Shown one piece after another: positions 47,666 through 61,690 of a stretch of 64,000 nt of DNA. The stretch is from an uncultured Pelagibacteraceae bacterium (lineage in GTDB: Bacteria > Pseudomonadota > Alphaproteobacteria > Pelagibacterales > Pelagibacteraceae): positions 62,001 to 126,000 of the forward strand of contig CACJQQ010000001.1 of assembly GCA_902595625.1 (NCBI GenBank), in the 5' to 3' direction. A model generated the notes under the pieces. The model made no database searches and had not been told where the DNA came from. It was given only the letters and a program-made list of their open reading frames with translations. Both the position numbers and the translations under genes were made by a program. Position 1 is the first letter of the stretch, and the number at the start of each line of letters is the position of its first letter.

Positions 47666-48649
47666 ATGAAATTTTTAGATCAAGCAAAGATTTATATTAA
47701 AGCTGGAAACGGCGGTTCAGGTTCTGCGAGTTTTAGAAGAGAAAAATTTGTAGAGTATGGAGGGCCAGATGGTGGAGATGGTGGAGATGGCGGATCTATA
47801 ATTGTACAATCAGACAGAAATTTAAATACGTTAATTGATTTTAGGTATGCTCAACATTTTAAAGCTCAACATGGAAAACCTGGAAGCAAAAGAAATAAAA
47901 CTGGAGCCAACGGAGAAGATTTGATTTTAAAGGTCCCAATGGGTACTCAAATCTATGAAGAGGATAATAATACTTTAATTTATGACTTTACAAAAAACAA
48001 AGAAAAATACCTAGTAGCATCTGGTGGTAAAGGTGGTCTTGGAAATGTAAGATTTAAGAGCTCAACAAATAGAGCACCACGAAAAAAAACAAATGGAAAA
48101 TTAGGAGAAGAATTTTGGATTTGGTTTCAATTGAAAGTTATTGCTGATATTGGAATAATAGGAAAACCAAATGCTGGTAAATCTAGTTTGCTAGCAGCAC
48201 TGACAAGGGCCAAACCAAAGATAGCAAATTATCCTTTTACAACAATAAATCCAAATTTAGGAGTGTCTTACTACGGAGGTAAAGAAATTACTTTAGCTGA
48301 TATTCCAGGTTTAGTAGAAGGTGCACATAAAGGTGTTGGACTAGGAGATAAATTTTTAAGACACATAGAAAGATGTAAAATTTTACTTCACGTAGTAGAT
48401 TTATCGGAAGATGATTTATTAAATTCATATAATAAAATAAAATTAGAATTATCTAATTATGATAAAAGCTTAATAAGAAAAAAAGAAATTATTTTTTTTA
48501 ATAAATCGGACCTATTACAAGATCATGAATTGAACGAAAAACTAAAGGATTTTAAAAAAAAAATTAAGACAAAATATGAGATCGTTTCTGTTTATTCTAA
48601 TAAAGATATTCAAAAAATTAAAAAATTATTGATTAAATATGTTAATTAA
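47666..48649 (+). CDS. obgE: Obg-family GTPase
   Basis: AGNGGSGSASFRREKFVEYGGPDGGDGG; GKPNAGKSSLL; ADIPGLVEGA. Confidence 0.96.
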   Translation: MKFLDQAKIYIKAGNGGSGSASFRREKFVEYGGPDGGDGGDGGSIIVQSDRNLNTLIDFRYAQHFKAQHGKPGSKRNKTGANGEDLILKVPMGTQIYEEDNNTLIYDFTKNKEKYLVASGGKGGLGNVRFKSSTNRAPRKKTNGKLGEEFWIWFQLKVIADIGIIGKPNAGKSSLLAALTRAKPKIANYPFTTINPNLGVSYYGGKEITLADIPGLVEGAHKGVGLGDKFLRHIERCKILLHVVDLSEDDLLNSYNKIKLELSNYDKSLIRKKEIIFFNKSDLLQDHELNEKLKDFKKKIKTKYEIVSVYSNKDIQKIKKLLIKYVN

Positions 48650-49730
48650 AAGTGCAAATAAAATTGTTTTAAAACTTGGTTCTACAACTGTCGTTGATAG
48701 TAAGGGTCTATTCAAAAAAAAGTGGGTAACATCTCTTATTAAAGATATAAAAAAATATGGAAAAGGAAAAAGCTTCGTTATTGTTTCTTCTGGTGCTATT
48801 GCTTTAGGCCAAAAGTATTTGAAAGTAAAAAAAGGGAAAATTAAACTTGAAATGAGTCAAGCTATTGCTGCAGTAGGTCAAATTCATTTAGCAGGTGAAT
48901 TTCAGAAACTGTTTGATAAATATAAAATTAAAACTGGTCAAATTTTAATTAGTCCAGATGACACTGAGCAAAGAAGAAGGGCTATTAATGTGAGAAGAAC
49001 TTTTGATAATTTATTTAAACTTAAAGCTATCCCAGTGGTAAATGAAAATGACTCAACAGCAACTAGCGAGATTAAATATGGAGATAATGATAGATTGGCA
49101 GCGAGAGTAGCTCAAATTATTGGGGCTGATATGCTGATTTTGTTTTCTGATGTTGACGGACTATATGATAAGTCAAAAGGTAAAAAGATTGTAAGTGAAG
49201 TGACTTCAATTAATGAAAAAATTAAATCCCTAGTAGATAATAAAAAAAATAAATTTGGCTCAGGGGGGATTGCTACGAAGTTAGACGCTGCAAAGATTTG
49301 CATGAATTCAGGTAGTCATATGTTTATTGCAAATGGTAAAATAAATAATCCGATTTCAAATATGATTAAAAATAAAAAGTATACACATTTTTTGCCAAAA
49401 ATTTCTTCATTAGATGCTAGAAAAAAATGGATTATCGGTTCTCTTAATTATAATGGGACAATTTATATTGATAATGGAGCAGCCAAAGCTTTATCAAATG
49501 GTAAAAGTTTGCTTGCGGCTGGCATAACTAGGATTAATGGAAATTTCAAAAAAGGAGAAAACGTAATTATTTTAGATCAGAATAATAATCAGCTTGCTAG
49601 AGGATTATCGTCTTTTAGCTCTACTGAAATAGATAAAATTAAAGGTAAACAAAGTAAAGAAATCGAAGCAATTCTTGGTTATCTAAGCAAAACTGAGGTC
49701 ATTCATAAAGATGATATGGTATTATTGTAA
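48639..49730 (+). CDS. proB: Glutamate 5-kinase
   Basis: IVLKLGSTTV, VSSGAIALG, PVVNENDSTATSEIKYGDND; C-terminal PUA-like region. Confidence 0.94.
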   Translation: MLIKSANKIVLKLGSTTVVDSKGLFKKKWVTSLIKDIKKYGKGKSFVIVSSGAIALGQKYLKVKKGKIKLEMSQAIAAVGQIHLAGEFQKLFDKYKIKTGQILISPDDTEQRRRAINVRRTFDNLFKLKAIPVVNENDSTATSEIKYGDNDRLAARVAQIIGADMLILFSDVDGLYDKSKGKKIVSEVTSINEKIKSLVDNKKNKFGSGGIATKLDAAKICMNSGSHMFIANGKINNPISNMIKNKKYTHFLPKISSLDARKKWIIGSLNYNGTIYIDNGAAKALSNGKSLLAAGITRINGNFKKGENVIILDQNNNQLARGLSSFSSTEIDKIKGKQSKEIEAILGYLSKTEVIHKDDMVLL

Positions 49731-50972
49731 ATGAATTATTTAAAACAAATAGGAAGAAATGCAAAAAAGGCTTTTGAAGACCTAAAGGGTGTTAAACATA
49801 AAAAAGTTAAAAAAGTTTTAGATAATTACAATCAATCACTTAAAAAAAATATAAATAAAATAATCAGAGAAAATTTAAAAGATGTAAAAAACGTTAAAAG
49901 AAAACATTTAGTAGACAGACTAATTTTAAATAAAAAGAGAATAGAGGGTATTAGACATTCAATAAATGAAATAGCAAAGTTTAAAGATCCAATTGGAAGA
50001 GTTTTGGAAACATGGCGAAGACCTAATAATTTAAATATAAAAAAAGTAACAACTCCAATTGGTGTTATTGGTGTAATATATGAAAGCAGGCCTAATGTAA
50101 CTGCTGACGTTGCAGCATTATGTTTAAAATCAGGAAACTGCTCTATTTTGAGGGGCGGATCTGAAGCTTTTAATTCAAATAGATTATTAGCTAATTTATT
50201 CAGAGAAAATTTAAGAAAAAATAACGTAAATCAAAACTGTGTTCAGTTTATTGAAAATAAAAATAGAAAAATAGTAGATCAATTATTATCAAAAATGGGT
50301 GCATACATTGATGTAATTGTGCCAAGAGGAGGGAAAGGACTAGTAGCGAAAGTACAAAAATTTTCCAATATACATGTTATTGGTCACCTTGAAGGATTGT
50401 GCCACATTTATGTTGATAAAACTGCAAATATAAAAATGGCGAAAGATTTAATTATTAATGCAAAAATGAGAAGGACAAGTATTTGCGGCGCAGTAGAAAG
50501 TCTTTTGATTGAAGAAAAAGCTTTAAAGTCACATGCTAAAGAAATAATTAACGCACTTTTAAATTCAGGCTGCGAAGTTAGAGCTGATAAAAAAATAAAC
50601 AAGATTTTTAAAGGAAAATTAAAAAAAACCACTGAGAGGGATTGGAAAACAGAATATCTCGATGCAATTATTTCAATTAAAGCAGTTAAAAATGTAAAAG
50701 ATGCTGTCGAACATATTTTAAAATATGGCACTATGCATACCGATAGTATTATTACTAATAACAAAAAAAATGCCGAAATTTTTTTAAATGGGGTTAACAG
50801 CTCGATAGCTATGCATAATGTTTCAACTCAATTTGCTGACGGTGGTGAATTTGGTTTCGGTGGTGAAATAGGTATCTCTACAAACAAACTTCCACCTAGA
50901 GGCCCTGTAGGGATAAATCAATTAACTTCATATAAATATCTTGTTTCTGGAAAAGGAATTGTTAGACCATAA
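49731..50972 (+). CDS. proA: Gamma-glutamyl phosphate reductase
   Basis: PIGVIGVIYESRPNVTADVAALCLKSGN; FADGGEFGFGGEIGISTNKLPPRGP. Confidence 0.95.
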   Translation: MNYLKQIGRNAKKAFEDLKGVKHKKVKKVLDNYNQSLKKNINKIIRENLKDVKNVKRKHLVDRLILNKKRIEGIRHSINEIAKFKDPIGRVLETWRRPNNLNIKKVTTPIGVIGVIYESRPNVTADVAALCLKSGNCSILRGGSEAFNSNRLLANLFRENLRKNNVNQNCVQFIENKNRKIVDQLLSKMGAYIDVIVPRGGKGLVAKVQKFSNIHVIGHLEGLCHIYVDKTANIKMAKDLIINAKMRRTSICGAVESLLIEEKALKSHAKEIINALLNSGCEVRADKKINKIFKGKLKKTTERDWKTEYLDAIISIKAVKNVKDAVEHILKYGTMHTDSIITNNKKNAEIFLNGVNSSIAMHNVSTQFADGGEFGFGGEIGISTNKLPPRGPVGINQLTSYKYLVSGKGIVRP

Positions 50973-50975
50973 TTA

Positions 50976-51515
50976 ATGGCAAGTATTCAAAACAAGCACA
51001 TCGGATTATTGGGCGGCAGTTTTGATCCAGCACATAAAGGACATTTGGGTATATCAAAAATTGCTATTAAAAAATTAAGATTGAAAAAAGTTTATTGGGT
51101 TATAACTAGAAAAAACCCCTTCAAAAATAAAACTTTTTATTCTTTAGATGAAAGAATTAAGTATGCAAAAAAAATTTCTAGGGTACAAAAAAAAATTCAA
51201 ATAATACATTTAGATAATATTGTAAAATCTTCCAGAACCATTGATGTAGTAAATTATTTTATAAAAAAAAAGAATATTAAGAATATCTATTTTATTATTG
51301 GTTCTGATAATTTAATCAAATTTCACAAGTGGAAAAGCTGGAAAAAGATTGTAAAATTAGTAAAATTAATTGTTTTTTCTAGAAGAGGATATGATAGAAA
51401 GGGAATGAAATCAATTGTGGTTAAAAATTTTAAAAATAAAATCATATTCATCAAAAATAAGTATATTTCGATTTCGTCTACACAGTTAAAAGATCAAACA
51501 AAATTAAATAATTAA
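50976..51515 (+). CDS. nadD: Nicotinate-nucleotide adenylyltransferase
   Basis: IGLLGGSFDPAHKGHLGISK; IIGSDNLIKFHKWKSW; ISSTQ. Confidence 0.9.
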   Translation: MASIQNKHIGLLGGSFDPAHKGHLGISKIAIKKLRLKKVYWVITRKNPFKNKTFYSLDERIKYAKKISRVQKKIQIIHLDNIVKSSRTIDVVNYFIKKKNIKNIYFIIGSDNLIKFHKWKSWKKIVKLVKLIVFSRRGYDRKGMKSIVVKNFKNKIIFIKNKYISISSTQLKDQTKLNN

Positions 51516-51862
51516 TGGAAGTTTATAAAATTAAAAAAAATATTGAAAAAATATTAGATGATAATAAAGCTCAAAGTATCACTTCAATAAATCTTAAGAA
51601 TAAATCCTATATAGCTGACTACATGATAATTGCTTCAGGTACATCTTCAAGACATCTTCAATCACTTTCTGAAATTCTTGTTAATGAGCTTAAAAAACAA
51701 GGAATTGAAAACTGCCGGATAGAAGGAAAAGATAGTAAAGATTGGAAATTAGTAGATGCTCATGATGTAATAGTTCATATTTTTCATCCTGAAAAAAGAG
51801 AGTTTTACGACCTTGAAAAAATGTGGTCTGAAGAGATACCTAAGGAAAGAGCTACATTATGA
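51515..51862 (+). CDS. rsfS: Ribosomal silencing factor RsfS
   Basis: DYMIIASGTSSRHLQSL; DSKDWKLVDAHDVIVHIFHPEKREFYDLEKMW. Confidence 0.93.
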   Translation: MEVYKIKKNIEKILDDNKAQSITSINLKNKSYIADYMIIASGTSSRHLQSLSEILVNELKKQGIENCRIEGKDSKDWKLVDAHDVIVHIFHPEKREFYDLEKMWSEEIPKERATL

Positions 51863-52992
51863 GAAAAATTTTAGTTTTCTTAATACTCATATTTAATTTA
51901 AACACTGCCGTATTCTCAAAAAATGAACTTTATGAAAAAATCGATCTGTTTGGTGAAGTCTTAGAAAATATTAAAAAAGATTATGTAGATGAAGTAGATC
52001 AAGCTGAAATAATGGACTCAGCAATTAATGGTGTTTTGCAATCTTTAGACCCTTATTCTGCTTACATGTCTCCTGAGCTTTTTAAAGAAATGCAAACTGA
52101 TACAAGAGGTGAGTTTGGCGGTCTAGGAATAGAAATTGGAATGGAAGCTGGAGTTGTAAAAGTTATTTCACCTATTGATGATACACCGGCGGCAGAGGCA
52201 GGCATAAAGGCTGGGGATTACATTGTAAAAATTGGCAAAGATCAAGTTCAAGGTAAAACTTTAATGGAGGCTGTAAAATTAATGCGTGGACCAGTTGGAT
52301 CTTCGATAAATCTTACAGTTAAGAGAAAAAATGTAAAAAAACCTCTAGAATTTAAAATAACTAGAAAGATTATAGAAGTAAGATCTGTTAATTCCGAAAT
52401 AATAAGCAAAGAAAAAAATATTGGATACATAAGACTAAAATCTTTTAATGAAAATAGTGATAAACAATTTTTAAAAACAATTAAAAATTTTGAAAAAAAT
52501 AAAAAGGTTAAAGGTTATGTTCTTGATTTAAGGAATAATCCTGGTGGACTACTAACGCAAGCTATTAACATAACTGATTTTTTCTTAGATGATGGAGAAA
52601 TAGTCTCCACAAAAGGCCGAAATGTTTCGGAAACAAGAAAATTTTTCGCTAGAAGGGGTGATGAAGTTAAGGGAAAACCAATAATTGTACTAATAAATAA
52701 TGGTTCAGCATCTGCGGCTGAAATATTCGCTGGTGCATTAAAAGACCATAAAAGAGCGATAATTTTAGGTGAAAGCTCTTACGGTAAAGGATCGGTGCAA
52801 TCTATAATACCATTAAAAAATGGTGGCGGTATAAGATTAACAATTTCAAAATACTACCTTCCATCTGGTAAATCTATTTCTGAAGTAGGAGTCACACCTG
52901 ATATCTTGGTAGAGGAAATCGGTGATGATTTTAAAATTAAATCAGAAAAAGACAATCAATTAAATTACGCTATTAAACTCTTCAATTCATAA
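51859..52992 (+). CDS. Carboxy-terminal processing protease (S41 peptidase)
   Basis: PDZ domain GEFGGLGIEIG; LDLRNNPGGLL; NNGSASAAEIFAGAL; YGKGSVQ. Confidence 0.93.
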   Translation: MRKILVFLILIFNLNTAVFSKNELYEKIDLFGEVLENIKKDYVDEVDQAEIMDSAINGVLQSLDPYSAYMSPELFKEMQTDTRGEFGGLGIEIGMEAGVVKVISPIDDTPAAEAGIKAGDYIVKIGKDQVQGKTLMEAVKLMRGPVGSSINLTVKRKNVKKPLEFKITRKIIEVRSVNSEIISKEKNIGYIRLKSFNENSDKQFLKTIKNFEKNKKVKGYVLDLRNNPGGLLTQAINITDFFLDDGEIVSTKGRNVSETRKFFARRGDEVKGKPIIVLINNGSASAAEIFAGALKDHKRAIILGESSYGKGSVQSIIPLKNGGGIRLTISKYYLPSGKSISEVGVTPDILVEEIGDDFKIKSEKDNQLNYAIKLFNS

Positions 52993-52993
52993 A

Positions 52994-53464
52994 ATGGTAA
53001 AGCAAAAACTCCCTTTAAGAATAGGAGTTGGTATAATAGTTTTAAATTATCAAAACAAAATTTTTGTAGGAAAAAGAAAAGATAATCCAGGAGATAAATG
53101 GCAAATGCCACAAGGTGGTGTAGATGAAGGAGAAGACTATATTACAGCAATGAAAAGAGAGCTATTGGAAGAAACTAGTATTAAAAATATTAAAATTATT
53201 AAAGAAATTGACAAAATTTACCAATATCAATTACCAGAAAATTTAGTTGGTATTATTTGGAAAGGTAAATACAGAGGACAAAAACAAAAGTGGTTTATTA
53301 CAAGATTTTTGGGTGAAGAAAAAGAGATAAATTTAAATACTAAACATGCCGAATTTGTAGATTGGAAATGGATTGAACCTAAATTGTTGCCTGAAGTAGT
53401 AGTAAATTTTAAAAAAGATTTATATCTTAATCTTCTAAAAGAAATTAGTCTTGTAATTAACTAA
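52994..53464 (+). CDS. rppH: RNA pyrophosphohydrolase (Nudix)
   Basis: KWQMPQGGVDEGEDYITAMKRELLEETSI Nudix box. Confidence 0.92.
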   Translation: MVKQKLPLRIGVGIIVLNYQNKIFVGKRKDNPGDKWQMPQGGVDEGEDYITAMKRELLEETSIKNIKIIKEIDKIYQYQLPENLVGIIWKGKYRGQKQKWFITRFLGEEKEINLNTKHAEFVDWKWIEPKLLPEVVVNFKKDLYLNLLKEISLVIN

Positions 53465-53839
53465 TTTCTTTCAAAGTTTCAAATTTGTAAGATGCAACAT
53501 ATCTATCTTTATCAGTAGACGCAGTATTTAAGCTTGTTTCTGCTTTTTGAAGCATTTCATTAATTTTGTTTTTATCAAAATTAGCTAAATTTTTTGAAGA
53601 TGAAGTTAAAATTAATAAGTTATTATTTGAAAACTCAACTGTTCCCTCTTCCACATAGAATTTTTTTTCACTCTCAGCTTTTATTGTGATAATTCCAGGT
53701 CTCAAGAATGTAATTAGGGGAATATGGTTGTTTAAAATCCCCATTTGACCTTCAAAAGAAGGAATTATTACTTCGTTTGTCTCTTGTTTTAGAATTGTTT
53801 GATCTGGACTAATTATTTCAACTGTGAATTTATCTGACA

Positions 53840-53840
<1 letters not shown>
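53457..53840 (-). CDS. atpC: ATP synthase epsilon subunit
   Basis: KFTVEIISPDQTIL; IPSFEGQMGILNNHIPLITFLRPG; end of atp cluster. Confidence 0.94.
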
Positions 53841-56138
<2,298 letters not shown>

Positions 56139-56139
<1 letters not shown>

Positions 56140-57662
56140 TATTTTTTCTTATATTCCTCTATAACTTGTTTTAATTGATTTTCTGTATCTTCATCTAATT
56201 TTCCTGAGGATTGAATAGCTTCAATAATTTCTGGTTTATCATTTTTTATTTTTTCGATTATATCTTTCTCAAATCCTTTAATTTTTCCTAAATCAATGTC
56301 ATCCAAATATCCTTTTACTCCAGCGAAAACTGAAATTACTTGTTCTGCGACAGTCATTGGAGAGTATTGGTCTTGTTTTAATAATTCTGTTAATTTTGCT
56401 CCTCGATTTAATAATTGCTGAGTAGAAGCATCTAAATCTGATCCAAATTGAGCGAAGGCTGCCATTTCTCTATATTGAGCAAGTTCTAACTTAATTGAGC
56501 CAGCTACTTTTTTCATCGCTTTTGTTTGCGCTGCAGATCCTACTCGCGATACTGACAAACCAACGTTAACAGCTGGTCTTATTCCTTGGTTAAATAATTC
56601 AGTTTCTAAAAATATTTGTCCATCAGTAATAGAAATTACATTTGTAGGAATATAAGCAGAAACATCACCTGCTTGTGTCTCAATAATTGGTAGTGCAGTT
56701 AATGATCCGCCTCCATTAGCGTCACTTAATTTTGCAGATCTTTCTAAAAGTCTACTGTGAAGATAAAAAACATCACCAGGGTAAGCTTCCCTTCCTGGAG
56801 GCCGTCTAAGTAAAAGTGACATTTGTCTATATGCTACCGCTTGTTTTGATAGGTCGTCATAAACTATTAAAGCATGCATTCCGTTATCTCTAAAATATTC
56901 ACCAATGGTACAACCAGTATAAGGAGCTAAAAACTGAAGTGGTGCAGAGTCTGATGCTGTTGCAGCGACTATTGTTGTGTATTTAAGTGCGCCTGCTTCC
57001 TCTAAAGTTTTCGTTATTTGAGCCACAGTTGAACGTTTTTGTCCAATTGCTACATAAACACAATAAAGTTTTTTCTTTTCATCAGAGGACTCATTTATTT
57101 TTTTTTGGTTAATGATAGCATCGATTGCAACTGCAGTTTTACCTGTTTGTCTGTCACCAATAATTAATTCTCTTTGACCTCTTCCTACAGGTATAAGCGA
57201 GTCGATAGATTTTAAACCAGTCTGCATTGGCTCGCTAACAGATTGTCTTGGAATTATACCCGGAGCTTTTACTTCAACCCTTTTTCTTTCTTTAGAAGAT
57301 ATATTTCCTTTTCCATCTATTGGATTTCCTAGACCATCAACAACTCTTCCTAATAATTCTTTTCCAACTGGAACATCAACAATTGCATTGGTTCTTTTAA
57401 TTGTATCGCCTTCTTTTATTTTTCTATCATCTCCAAAAATTACAACTCCAACATTGTCATTTTCTAAATTTAATGCCATACCTTTTGAACCATCTTCAAA
57501 CTCAACCATTTCTCCAGCCTGAACATTATCCAAACCATAAACTCGTGCAATTCCATCACCAACTGATAAAACTTTTCCAATTTCTGAAACTTCAGCTTTC
57601 TCACCAAAATTTTTAATTTGATCTTTAAGCAATTTAGTTACTTCTGAAGGATTTATAGACAT
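56139..57662 (-). CDS. atpA: ATP synthase alpha subunit
   Basis: [54 protein letters not shown]. Confidence 0.97.
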
Positions 57663-57663
57663 A

Positions 57664-58221
57664 TTAACTTTCCAACATTTTCTGTTTGTATTTATTTAAT
57701 TTATTTTTAATTGAGGTATCAATCATAAAGCTTCCAAGTTGAAGTTTTAATCCTCCAATAAGTTCTTTATCAACCTTGTAGTTAAATTTTATAGTTGAGC
57801 TCGTTGAAGAAGATAGTTCTTTACTTATATTCTCAAGTTCAGTTTCTGATAATTCTTTAGAAGATATTAAAGAAGCTTTAACTTCTCCTCTTTTTTGTGC
57901 ACATAGTTTTAAAAAACTATCAATGATTTTTTCAACAAAAAATATTCTTCTTTTTTCAATTAATAAAAACATAAAGTTTTTTAAATTTTTTGAAAAGTTT
58001 AGCTTTTCAGCTAATAGGTTTAATACGTTGTTTTGATTATCTTTGCTTTGAGTTGGATTGTGTATGAAATTTTTTATCTCTAGGCTATTGATCAATAGAG
58101 AGGCGAAGTTTTTGATGTCATTTTCTATTTTCTCTAATTCACTGGCTTCTTGCGCCACTTCAAAAAGCGCGCGCGAGTATCTTTCTGAAGTTTCTGTTGA
58201 GAAAGATTTATTTGTGCTCAT
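57664..58221 (-). CDS. atpH: ATP synthase delta subunit
   Basis: [42 protein letters not shown]. Confidence 0.94.
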   Translation of the reverse strand: MSTNKSFSTETSERYSRALFEVAQEASELEKIENDIKNFASLLINSLEIKNFIHNPTQSKDNQNNVLNLLAEKLNFSKNLKNFMFLLIEKRRIFFVEKIIDSFLKLCAQKRGEVKASLISSKELSETELENISKELSSSTSSTIKFNYKVDKELIGGLKLQLGSFMIDTSIKNKLNKYKQKMLES

Positions 58222-58299
58222 TTTTTATTGAAATTATTATGAAATAATGAGCGTGTCGTACCATAAGAGTTTACCTTGATCAAGTTTCCAAATAATCGA

Positions 58300-60249
58300 T
58301 TAACCAAAATTAACGGGATCGACATCAACCGTAAGTTTAATTTTGCTTGATATTTTCAATGAATTTAGAAGGTTAGAAACCATTTTTTGCTTTAAGCTTT
58401 TCTCATTAAACCTAATTAATAATCTTGATCTAAATTTTTTTTTTATCTTCAGTAAAGGGGAGTCTACAGGGCCCATGATTTCTAAATCATTTATTTTACT
58501 AAGACGAGTTTTAATTTCTCTAGCTCCTTCAATACTTAAAGATTGATTATTAGCTGATACGATTATTGCAATAAGTCTACAAAAAGGAGGTAGGGAATTT
58601 TCTTTTCTCAAAATAAGCTCTTTTTTTAAAATTTCATCAGGATTATTTTTTATCAACTCATTTAAAGTAATGTTCTCAGGAGATAATGTTTGGTAAACAA
58701 TCAAAGACTCAGCGCTAAATCTACCAGCTCTTCCGCTTAATTGATTATATAATTGAATATTTTTTTCAGTAGTTCTTAAGTCGTAACCTCTTCCTGAAAA
58801 ATCTGCATCAATTACAACTATGCAATTCAATTTAGGAAAGTTAAAACCTTTTGAAATCATCTGAGTGCCAACTAAAATGTCTACCTGATTATTTCTGATT
58901 CTGTTAAATAAGGAATTCGTGTGATCCTTTTTTTTCATATAATCACTTGAAAAAATTTCTATTTTGCTAGTTGGAAATAATTTACTTACTTCCTCATAAA
59001 TTTTTTCAACACCTGGTCCATACATTATAAAATCACAATTTTTTCCATCTTTACATTTATTAAATATTTTTTTTTCAGAAGAACAATGGTGACAGACAGC
59101 TTTGTTTTTGCTTTTGTGAAATGTTAAATACATCGAACAATTATTGCAGATCTGTTTATATCCGCAATTTTTACAAATTAAATATGGAGCATAACCTCTT
59201 CTATTTAAAAAAAATAAAACTTGTTCCCCTTTCTTAAGAAATTTTTTAGCAATTTCAATGCTTTCATCAGAAACAAAGCTATTTTTTATTTTTTTTAAAT
59301 TTAAATTGACAATTTTTGTTTTTGGTAAAGGATAGTCGGCATATCTCTTATTAATTTTAAAATGTCTAAATTTTTTATTTTGAATATTATTAAAAGTTTC
59401 TAGTGATGGTATGGAACTGACTAAATGGATTGGTATTTTTTCAAAAGAAGCTCTTACTATTGCCATATCTCTTGCATGATATATTACACCTTCATCTTGC
59501 TTGTAAGAGGAATCATGTTCTTCATCAACAATTATAAGTCCAAGTTTTTTAAAAGGTAAAAGTAAAGAGGATCTTGCTCCAATTACTAATTTAATATTAT
59601 TACTAATTATACCATTCCAAATGATTCTTTTATTTTTTGGTGTTATTTTTGAATGCCAAATTGCTGGTTCGAAACCAAAGAAATCATAGAACCTCTTCTT
59701 AAATTCATTAGTTAAAAAAATTTCAGGAAGCAAAACTAAAGCTTGTTTATTTTCAGCAATAATTTTTTTTATTCTCTCAAAATATACAAGTGTTTTACCT
59801 GAACCAGTTGTTCCTTGAAGGACAGAAACATCAAATCTATTATTTTTTGAATTTAAAAATTTTAAAGCATCATTTTGCTCTTGATTTAATTTGAATTTTT
59901 TTGCTTTGATTTCTCTTAGGTCAAAATTTTTATCATTTTTAATAAATAAATTTTTATTACCTCCAATAACCATTTTAAGAACGAGCCCTACGGGTGTTAC
60001 GTTGTACATCGCAAACCATTTCATAAAATTAATGAAATTTTTATTTAAAGAAATTTTCCCAATTTTTTTATGTATATTTTTAATTTTTATATCTTTTGGC
60101 GCAAATCTTTCGCTTGGCCACACAACACCAATCGCCTTTTCTTTTCCAAAAGGAACTTCAACGATATCGCCTGGGGTTAATTTTTCTTTTTTTGTTTTGT
60201 ATGTAAATGAAAAATTAAATATTTTAGGCAGCAATACTTGCGCTTTCAT
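58300..60249 (-). CDS. priA: Primosomal protein N' (PriA helicase)
   Basis: LQGTTGSGKTLVYFE; VDEEHDSSYKQDEGVIYHARDMAIVRA; zinc-binding Cys clusters. Start at MKAQVLLPKIF avoids overlap with lpd. Confidence 0.92.
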   Translation of the reverse strand: MKAQVLLPKIFNFSFTYKTKKEKLTPGDIVEVPFGKEKAIGVVWPSERFAPKDIKIKNIHKKIGKISLNKNFINFMKWFAMYNVTPVGLVLKMVIGGNKNLFIKNDKNFDLREIKAKKFKLNQEQNDALKFLNSKNNRFDVSVLQGTTGSGKTLVYFERIKKIIAENKQALVLLPEIFLTNEFKKRFYDFFGFEPAIWHSKITPKNKRIIWNGIISNNIKLVIGARSSLLLPFKKLGLIIVDEEHDSSYKQDEGVIYHARDMAIVRASFEKIPIHLVSSIPSLETFNNIQNKKFRHFKINKRYADYPLPKTKIVNLNLKKIKNSFVSDESIEIAKKFLKKGEQVLFFLNRRGYAPYLICKNCGYKQICNNCSMYLTFHKSKNKAVCHHCSSEKKIFNKCKDGKNCDFIMYGPGVEKIYEEVSKLFPTSKIEIFSSDYMKKKDHTNSLFNRIRNNQVDILVGTQMISKGFNFPKLNCIVVIDADFSGRGYDLRTTEKNIQLYNQLSGRAGRFSAESLIVYQTLSPENITLNELIKNNPDEILKKELILRKENSLPPFCRLIAIIVSANNQSLSIEGAREIKTRLSKINDLEIMGPVDSPLLKIKKKFRSRLLIRFNEKSLKQKMVSNLLNSLKISSKIKLTVDVDPVNFG

Positions 60250-60277
60250 ATTTTGATAGTAGTTGAAATTTTTTTTT

Positions 60278-61690
60278 TTAAAAATGAATTGGTCTTTTAT
60301 CAACAGCTAAAGCTGCCTCTTTTATTGCTTCCGTGTGCGTTGGGTGAGCATGGCAAGTTCTAGCAATATCTTCAGCACTAGCACCAAACTCCATTGCTAA
60401 TGCCATTTCTGCAATCATATCTCCACAATGTGGTCCAATGATATGCACGCCTAACACTTTATCTGTTTTACTATCAGCAAGTATTTTAACGAATCCATCA
60501 GTTTCATTATTAACTTTCGCTCTTGAATTCGCAAGAAAAGGAAATTTTCCTTTTTTGTAAGATTTATTTTCTTCTTTTAATTGTTCCTCTGTTTTACCAA
60601 CAGTGGCTACTTCTGGTGAAGTATAAATAACTCCAGGAATTACATCATAATTAACGTGACCAGCTTGTCCAGCTAGTATTTCTGCTACTGCAATACCTTC
60701 CTCTTCTGCCTTATGAGCTAGCATTGGTCCTTTGATTACATCTCCTATAGCGTAGATATTGCTTACCGAAGTTTGCAATTTATTATTTACTTCTATTCTT
60801 CCTTTATTGTCTTTTTTAACTCCAACTTTTGAAAGATTTAATCCTTCAGTATAAGGCTTTCTTCCAACAGACACTAAAACCTTATCAACTTCTAAAACTT
60901 CTTTTTTTGAATTTTTAACGTTAGTGTAAGAAATTAAAACAGACTTTCCTTTATCTTCTACGGATTCAACCTTTGATCCCATTTTGAATTTAATCCCTTG
61001 CTTGGATAATATTTTTTGAAATTCATTTGAAATTTCTCTATCCATCCCAGGAGTGATAAAATCTAAGTATTCTATAACAGTTACATCGGCTCCTAATCTT
61101 GACCAAACTGAACCCATTTCTAAACCAATGTACCCTCCTCCAATTACAGCTAACTTAGTGGGTACTTTATCAAAAGATAATGCACCAGTAGAGGAAACGA
61201 TATTTTTTTCATTGATCTCAATGCTGGGTAATGAAGACACTGTTGAGCCAGTAGCAATAACAATATTTTTAGATTTTACATTAAGTCTTTTATTGTTACT
61301 TTCATAAACAACAATGTCATTTTTAGATAAAAGAACTCCTTTCCCTTTTAAATATGTTACCTTGTTTTTTTTAAATAAAAATTCTACTCCTTTTGTAAGA
61401 ACCTGAATAGATTTGTTTTTATTTGACATCATTTTTTCAATATTTAATTTAATTCCATCAATTTCTATACCTTGCTGATTGAAATCTTTTTTTGCTTTGT
61501 GAAAATTTTCTGACAAATTCAGTAAGCTTTTAGATGGAATACATCCTACATTTAGACAAGTTCCTCCAAGTGCACCTCTTGACTCGACACATGCAGTTTT
61601 TAAACCTAGTTGCGCAGCTCTGATCGCACAAACATAGCCTCCTGGCCCTCCACCTATTACCACTAAATCAAAATTATTTTCCATTTTCAC
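60278..61690 (-). CDS. lpd: Dihydrolipoamide dehydrogenase (E3)
   Basis: [50 protein letters not shown]. Confidence 0.96.
   Translation of the reverse strand: MKMENNFDLVVIGGGPGGYVCAIRAAQLGLKTACVESRGALGGTCLNVGCIPSKSLLNLSENFHKAKKDFNQQGIEIDGIKLNIEKMMSNKNKSIQVLTKGVEFLFKKNKVTYLKGKGVLLSKNDIVVYESNNKRLNVKSKNIVIATGSTVSSLPSIEINEKNIVSSTGALSFDKVPTKLAVIGGGYIGLEMGSVWSRLGADVTVIEYLDFITPGMDREISNEFQKILSKQGIKFKMGSKVESVEDKGKSVLISYTNVKNSKKEVLEVDKVLVSVGRKPYTEGLNLSKVGVKKDNKGRIEVNNKLQTSVSNIYAIGDVIKGPMLAHKAEEEGIAVAEILAGQAGHVNYDVIPGVIYTSPEVATVGKTEEQLKEENKSYKKGKFPFLANSRAKVNNETDGFVKILADSKTDKVLGVHIIGPHCGDMIAEMALAMEFGASAEDIARTCHAHPTHTEAIKEAALAVDKRPIHF

Noticed and set aside
60250-60303. Upstream start of the priA ORF
   Set aside because: Would overlap lpd and adds a low-complexity peptide ([18 protein letters not shown]); MKAQVLLPKIF at 60249 is more plausible.
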